From contig JADNRY010000937.1 in assembly GCA_015501585.1 (NCBI GenBank), positions 1 through 21,192 on the forward strand: a stretch of DNA of 21,192 bases, in the 5' to 3' direction. A program made the translations under genes and the position numbers. Shown in pieces: positions 19,201-21,192 of the stretch. Every line of letters begins with the position of its first letter. Position 1 is the first letter of the stretch. This DNA comes from Rhodocollybia butyracea (taxonomy: Eukaryota; Basidiomycota; Agaricomycetes; Agaricales; Omphalotaceae). Under the pieces are notes generated by a model. That model was not told where the DNA came from, did no database searches, and was given only the letters and a program-made list of their open reading frames with translations.

Positions 19201-19737
19201 GAGTCTTCCACTCTTAAAAAAACGGCACATTGGGAACGATTACGTCCGTATTGTTTGGAACGACTCGGGGATAGCATATCGCTTTGACACGCTCGGCCAC
19301 GCAGTTCCAATTTGTCAATATTGTAATCGAGCCGCATTCAGTTGGGACTATCTCCGCGTACTCGAACAATGTGCATGAAACAGAGTATTTCAAGGTCACT
19401 GTGCAACGTGCTGAAGGCATGATAGAGTTCGCTCCTGTAGGACATTACAAGCTGGTCAGTGTGGAAAATCTCCCGTTTTTGGTACGGGAGCTTAGTCTCT
19501 TGGCGGATTGGTTTGCATATGTCTTTGCGCGAACTGACCGCGATACCCTGCGAGTAGAAGTGCGAACAAATTGGCAAGAAAGATTGTCTGCAATTAGGAG
19601 ATTCAAAGATCAGCAGATCAAGGCAGGTGCAAGTGCGGAATGGTGCTGAGACAAAAGGAAATGGTACAGTGCATGAGCAAGGAGGCGATCGCATTATGGC
19701 GCAAGAAGCATTCAGGGACTTTACCTCATCATTCTAA
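16295..19737 (+). CDS. TSC2: tuberin (TSC2) homologue, middle and C-terminal part with RapGAP domain, frameshifted
   Basis: A frame opens at 16295; family-like sequence is clear from about 16352 (GYRRPLANLVFEFC). The middle matches the tuberin domain: STRVRIATLQFLMRLRADRD, SWDILSYVLCHLPVQLANKH, LVYHTLSVLVSYKKYFDTQQ and MAVHILSFLSVIGSQPPLYS. Then come KTWLLGNSVVTI, GWIEILSRRPSGYTKFL and an intron at 18614-18662. The RapGAP domain covers roughly 18830-19600: VGIMYVARP, HGSPAYTRFLEGLGRLINL, YAGGLDPGEDGEYAYAWWDD and, one frame over after an A-run, RHIGNDYVRIVWNDSG with the catalytic Asn thumb (H-x-G-N-D). The end is about MAQEAFRDFTSSF at TAA 19737. About seven frame changes occur (near 16738, 17177, 17525, 18330, 18705, 19218, 19285, 19630). 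Tuberin with TSC1 is the GAP for Rheb and restrains TORC1. The start is not a normal gene start; the N-terminal part is at 5548-7693. Confidence 0.88.
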
Positions 19738-20735
19738 AAGAACTTTTCATTCATCTGTCTGTATCCATCCACTATTGCCATACTTACTTGTATCTGCTCC
19801 TTTACTTGTATCATCTAGGTTCAAGCGATTTTTGTCTGAAGGCCGATCAAACAGTCGGGAGTTCTCATGCACAACAAACTCATACAAGATGACAACAAGA
19901 TGACATGGTCGATTGAGTACAAGCGGGGGCGCTGCAAGCATTACGAGTGTAAGTTCGCCCGTACGGACGCACCGTGAACTTTGTCAGTTCATCAGTTCAC
20001 CCAAATGCAAGACCATGACGGGACACACCGTACAACCGTCAACTTACCGATGATGACGGTGTTCGGATGCTCAGCGCTCAATTTCCAAGAGCACCGTACT
20101 TTACATCCCCTTCAGAGTCACCATGAAAAGTCGTACTTGTGATTTCCTAGAAAGGATAACACTGACAGTATATAATAGAGTAGGTTGGTGGTCACGCGGT
20201 ACAACTCGAGACAGATAATAGGGCTCGGTGACCTCGGTCCTCGCTACGTCACACAGCGATCGTTACAATGCAGCTAATTTTACTTTCCTCGGGTGGTGTA
20301 CAAGCTACGTTCTGCATACCAAAGCTGTCGAGGCCTTTACTCAGCTATGGCTTTTGATCTGAGATCGTCAAGGCATTCAAGTCTTTCGAGTATCGATGTC
20401 ATAGATTTCTAGGCTCTAAACCGTCGAGTGAATGGCAGAAGCAGTCTACCCATGGCAACGAAAATGCTTTGTGTCAAAGCGCGGCCGCTTTGCTTCGTTC
20501 AGCATATGCATTTTTCGGGGTTCTCATTCCTGATTGTCGTTATAGAATTCCTTCCAGCCATAGTCGCGCCCTATAAAAAGCTTGGTTCAGGCCATAATGC
20601 TGCTATCACCACCCCTTTAAACTTTCTTCCCCTTTCTTATTCTCACTCTTCTTGACCTGTGGTCCTTATTCGTTTGATTTTTTTGCTGGGCACTTTATTC
20701 TTTACATTCTCCTCTTATTCATTGTCGCTGGCAAC
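19738..20735. other. intergenic region, promoter of the secreted-protein gene at its right end
   Basis: About 1 kb without a supported gene. The left part holds the tuberin 3' UTR. A CRE-like TACGTCA is at 20245-20251 and a repeated GTTCATCAGTTCAC string near 19986-19999. From 20570 on the sequence becomes pyrimidine-rich, as in a core promoter. No RNA gene was recognised. Confidence 0.4.
20572..20578 (+). promoter_or_regulatory. TATA box of the secreted-protein gene
   Basis: TATAAAA within CCCTATAAAAAGC, 158 nt upstream of the ATG at 20736 and followed by a C/T-rich stretch suitable for transcription start. A strong TATA box fits a highly or inducibly expressed gene. Confidence 0.5.
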
Positions 20736-21192
20736 ATGGTTCAGTTGAGCTTCCATCTCCTCGCACTCTTTCTCGCATCAACTTCTTTTCTCGCGGAGGC
20801 TGGTCAGTCTTTCGAGTCTTCTCGCTTGACGAGAATACTTATCTCTTCTTCGTGACAGTGCCTTTGAAGTATCGCCAAATAGGTGATATACAATGCAATG
20901 CCGCGCGTCTCAAGACAGTCGCTGGGCTCACGGCTACTAGTAACTCTGTGAACGCGTTATCATCAGCTGGAGGAAGGTAACTGATATTAAACTTCGATCC
21001 TGTTCACTGCTCAACAATGTTCGTCTTCTTCGCAGCGATCCGACTGTAGCATCGGCCGTATCGCAGGCGCAAAGCGGAATTCAATCAGCCCAAGGAGGAA
21101 TTAAGCAAATCGCTGGAGCTATACTCACGGGACAGAATGCACCCGCGTCTGGACGTGATCAGGTTGCCCAGGGTTTGGTTGCGGTGCAAAGT
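20736..21192 (+). CDS. putative secreted Ala/Ser-rich protein (5' part)
   Basis: Three exons are visible: 20736-20802, 20859-20976 and 21036 to the window edge. Introns 20803-20858 (GTCAGT...GACAG) and 20977-21035 (GTAACT...CGCAG) splice in phase. The first 22 residues form a clear signal peptide (MVQLSFHLLALFLASTSFLAEA), with cleavage expected after the AEA. The mature part starts near VPLKYRQIGDIQCNAARL and is rich in Ala, Ser, Gly and Gln with an amphipathic, helix-prone pattern (VSQAQSGIQSAQGGIKQIAG). One Cys is seen. This resembles small secreted helical proteins such as the hydrophobic-surface-binding (HsbA-like) type, but I am not certain of the family. The gene runs off the window and shows no frameshift in the visible ~340 coding nt. 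Confidence 0.65.

Noticed and set aside
20245..20251. CRE-like TACGTCA as a functional regulatory site
   Set aside because: It is nearly 500 nt from the next ATG and such a heptamer is expected by chance; it is only mentioned in the intergenic note.

Overview
The window looks like nuclear DNA of a filamentous basidiomycete, probably an agaricomycete. The evidence is many short (about 42-65 nt) GT-AG introns with CTNAC-like branch points, a tuberin (TSC2) homologue, a Zn2Cys6 transcription factor, and small membrane and secreted proteins of basidiomycete style. The secreted protein at the right edge and the overall style remind me of Ceratobasidiaceae/Rhizoctonia; this is an impression, not a proof. 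No tRNA, rRNA or CRISPR array was recognised.

Layout. (1) 1-167: last exons of an HMG-box (NHP6-like) gene. (2) 168-2999: long gene-poor stretch with two palindromes and a repeat cluster (1111-1521) that includes two near-identical copies of a ~95-nt element next to TAGG microsatellites. (3) 3000-3512: small basic, disordered protein. (4) 4125-5145: five-exon four-TM protein with a GC-AG intron. (5) 5548-7693: N-terminal part of tuberin. (6) ~7740-16290: a block unrelated to tuberin, holding a Zn2Cys6 regulator (+), an unrecognised gene (-), an HpcH/HpaI-type aldolase (+) and a ribokinase-family sugar kinase (-). (7) 16295-19737: the rest of tuberin, including the RapGAP domain, same strand and correct order. 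(8) 20736-21192: start of a secreted protein gene with a TATA box.

Two themes matter. First, the tuberin gene is split by about 8.6 kb that looks like a small sugar or sugar-acid catabolic cluster (pathway-type regulator, aldolase, sugar kinase). This may be a real insertion, a rearrangement or a misassembly. Second, nearly every gene longer than a few hundred bases carries one- or two-base frameshifts, often in homopolymers, while the protein signal continues in the next frame. Frameshifts are far more common than substituted stops, so unpolished sequence is a strong alternative to genuine decay. The burden is uneven: tuberin has clean stretches of 0.5-1.3 kb, whereas the aldolase and kinase break about every 100-150 nt and are hit inside catalytic motifs.

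If intact, tuberin would act with TSC1 as the Rheb GAP that restrains TORC1. The inserted genes would form an independent carbon-catabolism module with its own regulator.
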